From Taeniopygia guttata (Eukaryota; Chordata; Aves; Passeriformes; Estrildidae), in the NCBI RefSeq assembly GCF_048771995.1, contig NC_133033.1, positions 5,642,501 to 5,706,500 on the forward strand: a stretch of DNA of 64,000 nt, in the 5' to 3' direction. The position numbers and the translations under genes are program-made. Shown here piece after piece: positions 12,588 through 24,907 of this stretch (positions are counted from its first letter, which is position 1; each line of letters starts with the position of its first letter). A model generated the notes under the pieces. It did not search any database, was not told where the DNA came from, and worked only from the letters and a program-made list of their open reading frames with translations.

Positions 12588-15500
12588 CTACAGGGAAAAA
12601 AAAAAGAAAAAACAACCAACCAAACTTAAATATTAGAAAACCACATTAGCCAATTTCTGTCATTTCTTCATTACAATTTGATGATTAACCTTGCAGAGGA
12701 TGAAGGAATGTAAAATTAAGAGGAAGTTCAGACTGAATAAGATTAATTTTCTGACAGACAGCTTTAACTAGACAGTAGTCCCTTGGAGACTAATGGAAAC
12801 AGGGAAGCTTGAGCATGGAGAAAGCACAATAATCAGTGTTGAAGTGTGTGAGATCATGTGTGTGTGGGGCTGTGCTTATAGAGATATACCTGATACAGCT
12901 GAACACTGATAGGAAAATGGAATTTGGCATGACAATATAGCTGTACCAGCAGTGATTACTTGCTTACCCAGAATTTTCCTCTCAAAAGCACCCAGTACCA
13001 TGTGGTTCAGAAGATTGTTTCAAGAAATCCTACACGAAGAAATAACAAAGTAATTGTTCCAGGTTTCCACCTAATTCTTATCTACAGAGGAGTATTACAG
13101 TTTTCCCTTTCCTGGGGAAAACAAAATTTCAAATAGACCAGGAACCTCATGCCCCTAAAAGCACAAATACAGATGCTACAGACCATTAGCATCTTTCTTT
13201 CCACTGCTTATACATTGGGCAAACCTCATAAGGAATCAGAAGTTATTTCAATGTATCATCAAGACGCAGCCAGACCCACACTTTTAACAATGTTGTCATT
13301 GTGCTGCATAGAGACACAGCCTCCAGCAGCCTCCCCTGCAGGCAGGTGAGCAGGGAACCACAAGTACTGCAAGGTTCCTGGGACATGTCTGCAGGAACAG
13401 CTCTCCTTGTCAAAACAGAGATGGAAGGATGTGAAGAGGATTACAGGGAAATTTGGCTAGCAGTATGATCCATTACAGACACCTGGCAGGAGGTGAGCTT
13501 GGGGTAGTCAAAAATAATATCCACACTCCGTTAAATTCAGTGGGATTTGGGAGAACACAGTGGCGCTGGAGAGAAGCAGCAGAGATATGGTCCTTGCAGA
13601 ATGCAGCTCAAGTGATACTGTGTCACACTGGGCTTTACTATATTTAATTGCTGAAAGACATTTCCTTCACATTGGGTTAAGACTGACATTTTAACATAGC
13701 ATTTAAATGGTATTTAGAGCATTTGTTCAGAGTAGGAAAAGCAGTGCCTTGATAGGGAGCATCCTGACTTTCTGGCTGGTAAGAACCAGCAAAACCTCTT
13801 CAGGTGTCGGTGCGGTGCTGGCTCTAAAGCAGATTGGAACTGGAGCAACTGCACAGTTCCAGTGCTGTTCCAGTGCTTGGGGAGGAATGGGGAAGCGATA
13901 TTCAAGGACATCGTCTAGAGCCTGGTTTTGCTTTTTGATTGTTGAAGTAAATTATGAAGTGCTTCACTTCCACTTATCCTACAGCTTTAGAGATGAATCT
14001 TATCAATCCAATCTGCAGCACTCATGTTACAGGAGGAGCACTTAGGAGCCTGCAAAGTGGAAAAAGGAAGGTCAGGGTGTTGTATGCCTAGAGGAGAGCA
14101 TTTCAAGACCTGTATTCCATGTAGAGCTTTATTGGACCAGCTTTTACAGGGCATCTGCAGTTGATGTGTCTTAATCTCTGGAGATCTTTTTAGAAGGTAA
14201 GACAAAGATGGCAGAGAGAAATCCTGCCTTGTGCAGGAAGAGAGATTACATGACTTCTGATCTCTTTGTGCCCGACAACTCTGTGAGCACAATCATCTCT
14301 TTTTTCTTTGGATGGTATTTTGTGTCAGAGGACTTCTATGCAACAGAAACAGCCCTCCAGCATTCCAGGTTACTCACCAATTAAGTACTTGAAGGCAGGA
14401 ATTGCACCAGCTCCACTGACTGTGGTTTTGCTGAACATGGGGAAGGAGGCACCATAAGTCTTTCGTGCAAAGCTCTCAATTTCTTTGTTGGTGTCTGGCT
14501 CCTGCTGCCCAAACTGATTGCAGGGGAATGCCAGCACATTGAAATGGTACGGGCCCAGGTCTCTCTGCAGCTGCTGTAAGGCCTTGTAGTGGCTGTCTGT
14601 GTACCCACACTCACTTGCAACATTGACAACTAGAGACACCTGAAGTACAAGAAAGCACATTTTAAAATCTATTGCACATGTCAGTTTTTCCAACAGGTAA
14701 GCTGGAATGTGGATCAATTACAAAAAAAAAAAAAAAGGTGTCTAGGAAACTGTGAGTGAACACATATTTGAAACTACATTGAGTTCTGTTCACAAAAGGA
14801 AGACTTAATATTTCTTTTATGTATTCCTCTTTGGCAAGCATTAAGATAATCAACCAACTGCTAAGCAATCTTAATCTTCAGTTTACTGAGGATCTGTGTT
14901 TTTTCCATTCTGCCTTTTGGACAGTTTCTAAGCATAAATAAGAAGTGACTATCCAGATAAGATATACCAAGTTGCATGAAAGAAAGTTGCAAATCAATGT
15001 ATTTTTTGTTGTTTATTTATCTACTGTGAAGCATCTGCTCTGCAGCATGTTTCCTTGCTCAAAATTAAGAGCTCTTCCAGAAGTGTGATCCATTTATCAT
15101 TGCTAATGTAGAGGTTTTGACGTGGAAGTTATTAGAAGCAATTACAGGATTTGGGGTTGTTCTGTGCAGTGTGGGCTGTAAAATTTCCCATCACTTCTAG
15201 AGTAAATCTACTCAATTGTGACAAAATGACAACAGTTATTGCATAAAGGTTCACTGCCTCAATTAGGGATTCCAAGAAGTGAAGGCTGCCCACTATCCCA
15301 TGAAATCATTCCTGCAGTGGATCATGTTCAATGCTGTGTGCATAGCGTCAGTCAGATATGAGCACCAGGCACGTGTCTGCCAGCACAGATCCACCTGGGA
15401 GGAAGCTATCACAGACAGGTGAGCCCTACAGGAACAACAAAATTTGTTGGGAGTATTAAGTGACCTAACCCTGAATTAATACGCATTATAGTTTCTCAAA

Positions 15501-18500
15501 GCCTTGAAGAATCTTTCATTGGTTTTTGAGATAATTTTAGCCTTATATAACTTTTAGAAATTTAGACTTACAGTTTTGCTATTCTCACAAATTTTGTGTG
15601 AGCTGCCACTCATTCTACATGAATTGAGTCCATTCTAATACTTTCCTACAAAAGTATTTAAGGAAACAGGATGTGTGAAATAAATTATATTTAGTGAAAA
15701 AGAAATGGCTGCATGTGCATAGTATTTTTAAAGGCAGAAAACTAACGGACATATAAAGGTACATATCTGAGTAGTATATGGGATCATGAGAGGTGTAGAA
15801 GGGGTAGGAATGAGTGAAAAAAAAGCTAAGGGGGTGTTGGTATTTGTAATTTCTTACATTAAACATTAACACTTTATGTATTTTCTACTTTGTATAACTG
15901 TATGGCTATCATAGAATAGGTATCATAGAATCATAGAAAACCCTGACTTGGAAGGACCCACACGGATCATTGAAGTCCAGCTACTGAATTTAAAGCGGAT
16001 TTGGAGTGGCACTGTTTTCCCCGGAAGACAGGTAATCTTTCAAAACACAAGTTGGTGTAATCTTCTTTGTGGTGCAGTGTGTCAACAGGATACAATCTAA
16101 ACAACCCCTGTACCCTTGTATATGAATTATGACCTGCATCCATCTCACCTCCAAATCATCACTTTCATTCAGACAAGCTCTGTCTGAAATTTTAAATTCA
16201 ATGTCCTAAAACATCTGAAGTTATGGCATATCATTTTTTTTTTTTCAGAGAAGAGGTAATAATTTTATGATGCATTCCTGTTGCAGACTCTCAGCATTTG
16301 AAACAGAAGTGATATGTTGGACATAAAAAATAAATATTAGAGTTCTGTTCTTTTCAAATAATCTGATTTATCCAGCATAGTGCTAACAGTAGTTTAGTAT
16401 AAAGTAACAGTAAAATTTATCATTAAGAGCTGAAGTCACATGTAGTTCTTCCATGTGAAATTTTAGAAGCTTTTTTAACTATAGTTTAAGCCTTGGAATT
16501 TTCATAATGCAGAAGTATTCATGCACCTTATTGAATTCACCTCTACTGGTACCTGCTCTCAAATAGAAGGGTAATGTAAAAATTTGTAATTGGAAGTTTG
16601 CAGGAAATTAGGTTGTGTAGGCATTGTGCTTATATTAAAACAGAGATGAAGGATGAATTACCAGTTAAAACAATTAAGCTTTTATAACTTATACTTGATT
16701 TTAAGTAAAAAGAGGGCTTGAAAGAATTCTCTCAAAAAGACACAACTATTTTAATTTACAGCTGTTTAAAATCAGTGTTTTCTTGGCATGGTGGGGAAAG
16801 GTTTGAGAGCTCACAGTGACAACACAGCAAACTTCCAAACATATTCCCCAAAACAAATAAACAATGTTCAGCATTTCTTGGGATGGAAGACACATTATGG
16901 TTCTCTTTTTTCCTTAGAAAAATGTATTCGCTGTAACTGAATTCTCCATTACTGAATTCCATAATTTAATAATGTAAACCTCTTAAAAGTGTAACTAACA
17001 TATATAATGAAAACTTCTGTGATCTATTAGTATTTCTCAATGAATGTTTAAAATGATTCTTTAAAAATCTTTCCTGAGTTATCTTTCAGGTATCTGGTAT
17101 TAGAAGTGATTTCATATTGTGATCTTTTTTTGGTTGATATTTTATTTTTAATAAATAACAAACACTGTTTTTGCTCTCATGTAGAGGCTGTACTTTGACT
17201 TCTTACAACTATTAATGATTTAAATTAAGTTCAATATGCCTAACTTTAGGCTCTGAGAGTGCAAGTCAAGCACACCACCTAGTGTGCAGTGCAAACAGTT
17301 CAATGGACCTCACAAAAATTATTTCATTTCTGCTGAATTCTTTATCAGCTATTGTCTCACCTCTTAAAACTATCATTCCCTCTGCTTAGAAAACTCATGT
17401 ATTCTAGTAATGAACCCATTTAGTTTACACTGCAAAAACTCATTTTGCTTTACTTAATGTTCACACCAGAGTGCCTCCTTTAGGGAAAGATGCTGGGACA
17501 GATTTAGGAATCTGTCTCAGCTTCAAGTAACCCTTTGTGGATCTGTCAGCAGTGACAACACATACTCGGGTTTTTAGATACAGAAATTCTTAACTGGCTC
17601 CATGTGACTATAGAAAAACCAGCCACAAGTGTCAGATGGCACCAGCTCACTGAGCTGTCACCTTCATGGAACAAATAGCAATATTTGTGTGGCAATCCAG
17701 TGGCTGTGCATTTACCCACACTCAGGAATGCCACATTCTCAGATTGAACGGGTCTGGGTCCAAAGTGCCTAACAGTACTTTCAACAATAATATTTAGTTA
17801 AAAATAATACTTCAATTGTTATAATGCCTAATGCTTTTCCATGATTATAGTACCTATGGTTCAAGATTTCCAAAGGCACTGCACTGACACTACTGAAATC
17901 CCCCACAGCACACTGTACTTAGCTGGGTGGTAGATTGGTACCACTACATCAAGATAGGCACAAACACAGCAGGGAACAGTTGATGTTTGGGAGGTCTGAC
18001 TCCCAAATAGGTACTATTTTTGGTAAGAATACTGCATATCAGTATTACAGCAGTATCTGTGTGTGCATATATATATGTATATATATATATATATATACAC
18101 TTCATATCAGTATCTTATAGCATATCAGATGCAGATCATATAATAAAAGATAAGATTATTGAATTAGATTCGATAGAAAACTAATTTTGTTTGGATTCTC
18201 TTGATTCTTGTCCAATCATAATCACTGAGCTTCATTTTTAATATAGTGATGGGTCAACATTTTCTGGTAGTGTGGAAAAACCACAGAAGGATGACCTCCA
18301 CAACACAGTAAACCAGACAGTTTTTTTATATATTTCAGTTGTGGAACTCTTTTCTCAGTGGTAATTGTCCTCCCTTTTTTTACTGTATAACAGAGGGTAA
18401 TTGTGGTTTGTATCAAGATACACTCAAATAGAAAGAGAATTAATATCAATCAGTCTTTTTTTTCTTACTAGGAAAAAATCGTTTCAATGATTTGAATAGA

Positions 18501-21157
18501 CACAAGTTTATATTAATAATGATTTATTGAAGAATCATCCTATCAGTCATGAATTTCACTGGTTGTTTATACTAAGCATGGCTCTTGTGGTTTTAGAATT
18601 AGCAGACTTTATTAATTTTTTAGAATCTGGAAGCCCTTGGATTTTTTCAATTCCTAGTAAGTTTCTTGACTACCAATTAAATAAATTTAAATAAAGTTAA
18701 TTTAAATAAAGTTAATTTAAATAAAGTAAAATAAAGTTAAAGTTAAATAAAGGTAATTTAAGTTATTTAAATAAATTAGCTGAGTGACTGAATTGAAGAA
18801 AATGTCTTCTCTACATCTGCCAGAAAGCTCAAGGCTGGTAAAAGCTGGTTTAGCAATTAACAGACTATTGTTCCAGGAGACAACTAGTGACTCACTTTCC
18901 TTAAAACACCCCCAGCACACACGTAGTACTTTAATAATATTTTATTTCTTTTAATAGCTTTAAAATATTATGATAAACCTATGCATTAACATTACTTATC
19001 TAACTGCAGATTTAAGCAAGTTTATTTTAAGAAATAAATGAGAGTTTTAATTAACCTTTTTCTATCTTGATACTGAGTTCTGACAACATAATGACAGAAA
19101 GGGATGTGTTTTATTGCTGTAATTTTCTTTAAAATTGTCCACATACATTATCAAAGAGCTGGTAGCCTGAACATTAATAGGATCTCTGAATGCAAATCTA
19201 TCTTTTATTCCACACAGAAGCTGAGTGTCACTTTTAGGAATAAATTATTCTATGTGGTCTAGAAAAGATCAAAGAATACCATTCATCAATGGTATTATCT
19301 TTCCCAGATACAGCTCTAGAGCTCCCCTTTATGAAACCATGCCTCGAGGGTGGCCTGGAACCACAGCACTGGGATATGGTACACACCCTGAGCCTGCCTG
19401 TTCATGAGATTCCAGAGGGGATGAACACCCCCAGCTCTCTGCAGAGTGGCTGTAAGGAATTCTTCCATGTTCCCCCTTAACTCCTTTCCACGTTGAATCT
19501 GGCCCTGAGATAGAGAAGCTCCAGGTAGTATTTGCTTATTCAGATTAGCAGATGATATGCAGACAAAACATGCCGCAGTAACAGGATTTATCTACAAGAG
19601 CCTTTGGAAGGAGCTCAAAAAAAGAACAAATATTGCTTAATATTAAACAGCTTCCATGTTTTTCTCCAACATAGATATTTGAGCGGGCATGGGACCAGTT
19701 CTGCTGTATCTCAGTTGTGAATGGAGGGGGATGAGGACTTTGACCAGATAGGATTTAGGCCTCTCTTTCAGTCCAAATCCATCATTTTTGCTGAGCTCAA
19801 GAAAATGTGAATTTCCCTATATAGCTTCTCTGTCTTCCTGCCAATGTTTTAGTGACCTGCTGCTGTAGACCAGTGAGCTCAGACACCTGAAGAGGGGAAA
19901 AAGGAAGGAGTAAATACAAAGCTGGAGAAAAAGGGTGAAAACGAGAAGCGATGCTGCCTTTTTGGGCAGCAGCAAAACTACTGAACTGCCTGAATGTATC
20001 ACAGATGTGTCACTTGGGTGCTAAGAGTGGCACTTATGGATTTATGTTGATTTTAGCTTCTATAATTTGTGAAAGGGGCTATAAGAGGTTACAGTATTAA
20101 GTAAAATAAGTATGCTAAGTTATCTTTTCACTTTTCCATAGGAACCGACAATCGTTTCTAGATGATCAAACCACTAATAAAATAAAATAAAATAAAAAAA
20201 AAAAAAAAAAATAAAATAAAATAAAAAAAAAAAAAAATAAAATAAAATAAAATAAAATAAAATAAAATAAAATAAAATTAGATTATAGTCAGGGACATTG
20301 TTTTCAAATGGTATGGAAAACTCTGCTTAAAAATACTTAATGTAAGATATAAATACAATTTACATCATAAAAGCATATGTGCTTTTATCTACGTGCCCTT
20401 CTTCATATCACTGTCACACTAAAAAGCGAGAGAAGAATTTGCATGATGTTGTTATGATACTTTGTAATGTCTCATGTTTTTACTAACTACGGTGAAATCT
20501 GTTAACTCCATTCGCCATGGATCAAATCCCCTTTTTTTTTTTTTTAATGTTGACCATTAAAACGGAACGGAATTTGAGTAAGAATAACACACAAGAAGTC
20601 ATGCAGTTAAAAGGCAGAAATAAACTCCAAAAGTAAGCTACACAAAGACACAAACTTCCTGAGCTTCCAATGGAATAGGCAATCGGCAGGAGGGCAGCAT
20701 TCCCTGCCTGCCACGTCTACAGGCGCTGCAGCAGCAGAAGACGCGGACACACACTGGGGTTAGACTGCAAACGCTTTATTGAAGAGAAGCCTGTGTTAGC
20801 CAGACGAGTTCGCCGAAGGGCAGAGTCACAGAGTGAGCAGCCCAGAGGCACACGCGTGTGCACCGAGCCTCCGAGCACTCTCCCCCGCGCTCGCTCCGCG
20901 GACATGCAAGGGCTGCCCGGGCGGGAGCCGCCCCTCCGCGCCGCACTTACCGAGCCCCTGTACTTCTCCAGAGACACAAGCTTGCCCCTGATGTTTACAA
21001 CTTTGAAAGTGTAAAAATCAGGCTCCTTCTGCCGCGTAGCGGAAAAGGCTAAGAGCAGGAGCGCTGCAATTGCGAGGAGCATGGCTAGAGGGATGAGGAG
21101 GACTTTGGGGAAGGAGGAGGCAGGCTGGTGCTCCACACTGCCCTCCGGGTCCAGCAT
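12424..21157 (-). CDS. GPX7: Glutathione peroxidase 7, Cys-type, ER-lumenal (three coding exons)
   Basis: CDS is the complement of 20951-21157, 14378-14639 and 12424-12587 (633 nt, 210 residues plus stop). All introns are GT-AG and the phases join cleanly. The family is known to reduce peroxides in the ER lumen and pass oxidising equivalents to PDI. Seen here: a hydrophobic segment at about residues 19-38, the VNIRGKLVSLEKYRGS block, the peroxidatic Cys80 in ASECGYT (TGT codon, not Sec TGA), the FPCNQFG motif (Cys109, Gln111), and Trp165-Asn166 in TWNFWKYLV. These complete the Cys-Gln-Trp-Asn tetrad. The protein ends in KDEL, an ER-retrieval signal. The Cys80-Cys109 spacing equals that remembered for human GPX7. 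GPX8 is less likely because the NIRGKLVSLEKYRGS and QQLQRDLGP segments are GPX7-like. The N-terminus is about 23 residues longer than human and resembles a signal anchor; Met26 is an alternative start. Confidence 0.95.
12588..14377 (-). other. GPX7: GPX7 intron 2
   Basis: 1.79-kb GT-AG intron. No internal gene or recognisable repeat. Confidence 0.85.
14378..14639 (-). CDS. GPX7: GPX7 coding exon 2: catalytic Cys and FPCNQFG motif
   Basis: 262 nt encoding residues 70-156 plus one base. The acceptor is TTGTACTTCAG and the donor is ATTG|GTGAGT. It carries Cys80 and the Cys109-Asn-Gln111 motif. The join to exon 3 makes an Asp codon (G+AT). Confidence 0.95.
15908..15985 (-). mobile_element. CR1 LINE 3'-end fragment, inverted
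   Basis: ATCATAGAATCATAGAA followed by ACTTGGAAGGACCCACAC and GATCATTGAAGTCCAGC: the reverse complement of the avian CR1 terminus. Confidence 0.8.
18066..18099. repeat. (TA)n microsatellite
   Basis: About 34 bp of alternating TA with one G interruption, in GPX7 intron 1. Confidence 0.9.
18677..18777. repeat. AT-rich minisatellite, 15-bp unit
   Basis: Tandem copies of TTTAAATAAAGTTAA: two perfect units followed by degenerating ones. Confidence 0.85.
20175..20278. repeat. (AAAAT)n tract with poly-A interruptions
   Basis: About 100 bp of AAAAT pentamers with two long A runs, in GPX7 intron 1 about 670 bp from exon 1. Probably polymorphic in length. Confidence 0.95.
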
Positions 21158-21345
21158 GCTGCACGGCCGCCGCGCTCTGCCCGGCCGCGGCGGGGCCGCG
21201 CTGCCGCAAACACGGCGCTGCTGCAAACGGGCCTTTTGCGGCAGCGGCGGCCCGGCCCGCTCCGCGCCCGCCGGGACAGATCCCCGAGGATGCTCCCGCT
21301 CTGAACCCAGCGTGCCGTGCTGGGACTGCGCCGGATAGCGGCTAC
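20830..21345. promoter_or_regulatory. GPX7: CpG island covering GPX7 exon 1 and promoter
   Basis: Dense CpG and high GC contrast sharply with the AT-rich flanks. The island spans exon 1, its donor and about 190 bp upstream of the ATG. I see no convincing TATA box, so initiation is probably dispersed. A CR1 remnant begins about 40 bp beyond the upstream edge. Confidence 0.75.
20951..21157 (-). CDS. GPX7: GPX7 coding exon 1: start codon, hydrophobic N-terminus and start of the peroxidase fold
   Basis: The exon covers residues 1-69 and ends in phase 0 at TCG|GTAAGT. The chosen ATG (21157-21155) is the first in frame and has A at -3. A second in-frame ATG at 21082-21080 (Met26, G at -3) would give a short, classic signal peptide. 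The exon lies inside a CpG island. Confidence 0.92.
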
Positions 21346-24300
21346 GGGCTTAAAGCACCAGCTGGCTCAGCCTCTGGGATGCCAGTCGCAGAATCGCAGA
21401 ATATTCTGGGTTGGAAGGCACCCACAAGGATCACTGAGCCCAACTCGTAAGTGAATAGCCCGCAGGGATCAAAACGATGTTATCAAGGATCCTGCTTTAA
21501 CTATATCGATTTTCAAAGGCCCTTTTTTGGTGTACTAACTACAGCATGTAGTGATGTACATGTCAAAGGACAGCAGTGGCTTGGTTGCTGCTGGTTACTG
21601 AGGCGAGTGCTCCGAACGAGAGTCGCAGCAAAACCAGAATCACCAACACGCCACATAAAACAGCCACATCAGCCAGGCCTGCAGGAAATGCAGCTCTGCC
21701 TGCACCTGGCTGGTGAGAAGTGAATGGCCAAACCACTGATCTCACTGTGTGAGATGGGAGAAACCACACTGCCAGAAGGTTTTCAAGCAAGAAAGAGCCA
21801 TAAAGCATCAGGAACTGGGTTTGGTATCAAAGCACTCAGACATTCAGAGCCAAAACACTGCCTCAGTGCACTGATGTCATTCTTGGGTTGTTTGCAAAAA
21901 AAAAAAAAAAAAAATTTGTACAATTTGCTACTATGCCATCTGGAAGAAAAGGATTTGTACTTACAAAGTAACAACAATAGAAAGCTTTTAATGGGCATTG
22001 ATTTCTTCTTGGACCAAGAAACTGGCCAGTCATGGATGGCTATGATTCTGATAGTTCTTGGCAAAGAAAAGGAAAATGCAGTGATTTACAGAAAACGAGA
22101 GTGGCTCCAAGGCATACTGGAAATTTTTCTTTTGAAGAGAGAATTACATTTTGTAATCTCACTTTGTTTTTTGTTTTGTTTTTTTTTTTTTTTTTAAAAA
22201 CCTGAATTTTGGTAGATCCTTGACATTTTGATTAAATTTGCTTAGGTAATTCAAGCATGACTGACATTACTGTAAGGGAAGAAGCCATATATAGCTAGTT
22301 GAAAAACATATTTGCAGTTTTTAAGCATTTCAGGTTTTTCACATTTTTTGTGAATTTCAGTTTAAGCAGACACCCAATATCAAGAAATAATGTAATATGT
22401 TACAAAAATATATAGGTGGATAGATGGAAAAATCTTCTGCCAAGCTCTCTGCAGGAAAGATACATTGTGATGAGAATGTGAATTTCTTTGCAGATAAGTG
22501 GTATTTTCCTGAATACTTTCCTGGCTGTACTATTGACCAAGATGACAGTCAAGTGTGATTTTCCTCATTTTATAAGTAAATTATCTAAGAAGCTTTAGAG
22601 TTTCTTCAGACATATCTGGAGAAAGAGAACAGGGCTTTATTATGGTATATCAATTTAAAAAGATTTTTAAACTTAGTAAATTCTAAAAATAATCTTGTAA
22701 AAAATGATGATCAGCGTAAGTTTTATTTTGTCAGAAAATTAAAAACAAATCTACAATATACACATTTTTGAGGAATATTTTAGTTGCTTGGGTTTAGGAC
22801 TAAAAATGAGGCATCATACTGCAACATAAGAAGCAAGTTTTGCTCTAGAAAGGGATTTTATAAAATCTACTTCTTACAGTTTTATGATTATCATCTCTGA
22901 TTTCTAGATAAAATTTACTAGCTTTCAGAGTAATATTTTATTCTACAAATTGAGCCCAGAATCTGAGAGTTTTTAATCACTGGCATTGAATTAGGAATTC
23001 TTTAAATAATGGCCCACTGGCAGTAGAAGTCTGCTTCTTCTTTTAGTGCTATGTTTCTATAATGCTCCCTGCAATAAAATATTCTTTAACATCAGCAAAG
23101 AAGGAGGCATTGTTCCTGAACACAGAGAAAGAGACTATGTCAAAGACTGTTGGCTTTACACTGGTGTAAGTTTTCCGAGCCAAACTGCTCTACCAGTTCA
23201 TATTAAAGTCTATCCAACTATTTGAAGGAAATATGCCAGTCAGGTTTGCAAACTGGCATGTGTTTGCTCACTAGCATGTCTCAATGTTGATCTAGGAGGA
23301 CTGTATCCAGCAGCAAGTATAATCTAGCTACTTCTGCAATTTACTCTTTGGCCTACTAAACCTAATAGAAATCTTGGTCAAATAAATTGTAATAGGCTGG
23401 AACCACCACCCAGTTAACCTCAGTTGTCCTCAGGGCAGCACTGCTGTTTCTGTTGCTGCTGCCCTGGACTGGCCCACATACCTAAAGGTGAATCCCATGA
23501 GCAATACCCTGACCTACCCAGTTACCCAGTCCTAATTTTGTAGTGTGAACTTCAAGTGAACCAAAAAAAAAAAAAAAAACAACAAACCAAAACCAAACCC
23601 AAAAAACCTCAAAAAAAACAGGTTACCTCTAAGGATTGTGCTGACTTCACAATACATTCAGGAGTATGTCTTCTCAGTATTTGCAGAATCCTGTATTACA
23701 GATTTTGCAACTTTTGTTTGCCTACACAGACTCCCTGAGGTAGTGTTTCCAGCACTATTATTCATATTACTTTTAACAGTTTCCTTTGAACCCCTTTCAT
23801 AGTTCAACACTGATGTTTTAGTGCCTTATTTTCCTAGAAAGGCCTCCTTAGCCTGGGCTAGGAAGTGCCAACAACACATTTCACTGCCAAAAAGGGGTAG
23901 TACTGGATCACAGAGGGATTTGCCTCAGACAAGCACTTGCCAGTGCCTTTAGGTCACCGTCCAGCACTGCCAAGAGCCGGCAGGCTGGCTCTTCTCCCCC
24001 GAGACCTGCGGGTCTGCCAGCAGGCACGCTGGCCAAGCCGCTGTCCCTGGCTGCTGCCGGGGCCAGCTTCATAGCCAAGGTCAGGGAGCCTGGAGTCATT
24101 TCCCCAGATCGCCGGAGCACAGCCGGCACAGCTTCTCCCCCGAGCACAGGAGGAGGGCGAGAAGCCCTGGGGGAGGCGGGGATCAATGCCCGGGCTCCAG
24201 CGAGCCCTGACCCGCTGCACAGGGCCTGGGCAGCGGCTGCCTCATCGCTCTCCTGACAGGACGTGTTGTGAGGAGGGGCCGGTCCCTTCTGCCGTGCCGG

Positions 24301-24515
24301 CATAGAGAGGACCAGAGGAAATGGTTCTACGCTGAGACACGGGAGATTCAGATTAGATACTAAGAAAAACATTGTTCCCCGTTAGGGTGGTCGGGCACTG
24401 AATCAGTTGCCCTGTGGTGTCACCATCCGTGGCAGTGCTCAGGGGGCGCCTGGAGCTGGCGCTGGGTGCTGTGGTTTTTGTGGCTGTGGGGACACAGTGG
24501 CAGTGCGGGGTGTAC
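21346..24515. other. Intergenic gap between the GPX7 and TUT4 promoters
   Basis: About 3.2 kb. Contains a CR1 remnant at the GPX7 end, several A/T runs and a GC-rich stretch at 23.93-24.33 kb. No gene that I can support. Confidence 0.6.
21386..21488 (-). mobile_element. CR1 fragment just upstream of the GPX7 promoter
   Basis: CAGAATCGCAGAATATTCTG, then GGTTGGAAGGCACCCACAAG, GATCACTGAGCCCAACTC and a GGGATC-containing tail, an inverted CR1 3' region. It lies about 230 bp upstream of the GPX7 ATG. Confidence 0.75.
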
Positions 24516-24566
24516 GGTTGGACTGGGGGATCTTAAAGGTCTCTTCTAGTCTTGCTGATTCTATGC
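24516..24566 (+). mobile_element. CR1 3'-end fragment beside the TUT4 CpG island
   Basis: GGTTGGACTGGGGGATCTTA, AAGGTCTCTTCTAGTCTTGC and GATTCTATG match the CR1 terminus in plus orientation. Confidence 0.75.
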
Positions 24567-24809
24567 GTAAGAAGAGGCCTGGGAAGAGAAACAAGGGGGA
24601 AAACTAGGATGGCTGTTGGGGGGGGTTAATTAAGAAAAAAAAATATGCTGCTTATTCCCTCATCCCCGCTTGCCGCTGTGGCACTGGGGGAGGGAGGCCC
24701 TGAACGCTGGGGGAGACGGGGATGGGGGCGCGTCGCCCCTCAACAAGGGGGAGGTTTTGAGGCACGGGGGCTCTCCCCAGCAGGGCCGGGGCGCTGCGGG
24801 CACTGTGCC

Positions 24810-24842
24810 CGGCTCGGTCCCGGCTCGGTCCCGGCTCGGTCC
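24810..24842 (+). repeat. Three tandem copies of an 11-bp GC-rich unit
   Basis: CGGCTCGGTCC repeated three times without change, followed directly by a short (GCC)n run, inside the TUT4 CpG island. Confidence 0.9.
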
Positions 24843-24907
24843 CGGCCGCCGCCGCCGCCCCGCAGCGCCGCCGCCCTCGGGGCGCTCCCGCCCGCCTTCG
24901 CCCCACA

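Larger units (their letters stand above)
14640..20950 (-). other. GPX7: GPX7 intron 1
   Basis: 6.3-kb AT-rich intron. Holds a CR1 remnant (15.9 kb), a TA repeat (18.07 kb), a 15-bp minisatellite (18.68 kb) and an (AAAAT)n tract (20.18 kb). Confidence 0.85.

Noticed and set aside
12424-21157. GPX8 as identity of the peroxidase gene
   Set aside because: The membrane-anchor-like N-terminus recalls GPX8, but the core motifs, the adjacent TUT4 and the KDEL-type end with WKYLVDP..KVVKAW fit GPX7.
20717-21226. Single 169-codon minus-strand frame across GPX7 exon 1
   Set aside because: Only 21157-20951 is coding; upstream there is no ATG (the frame opens at TTG) and downstream it runs through the GTAAGT donor into the intron.
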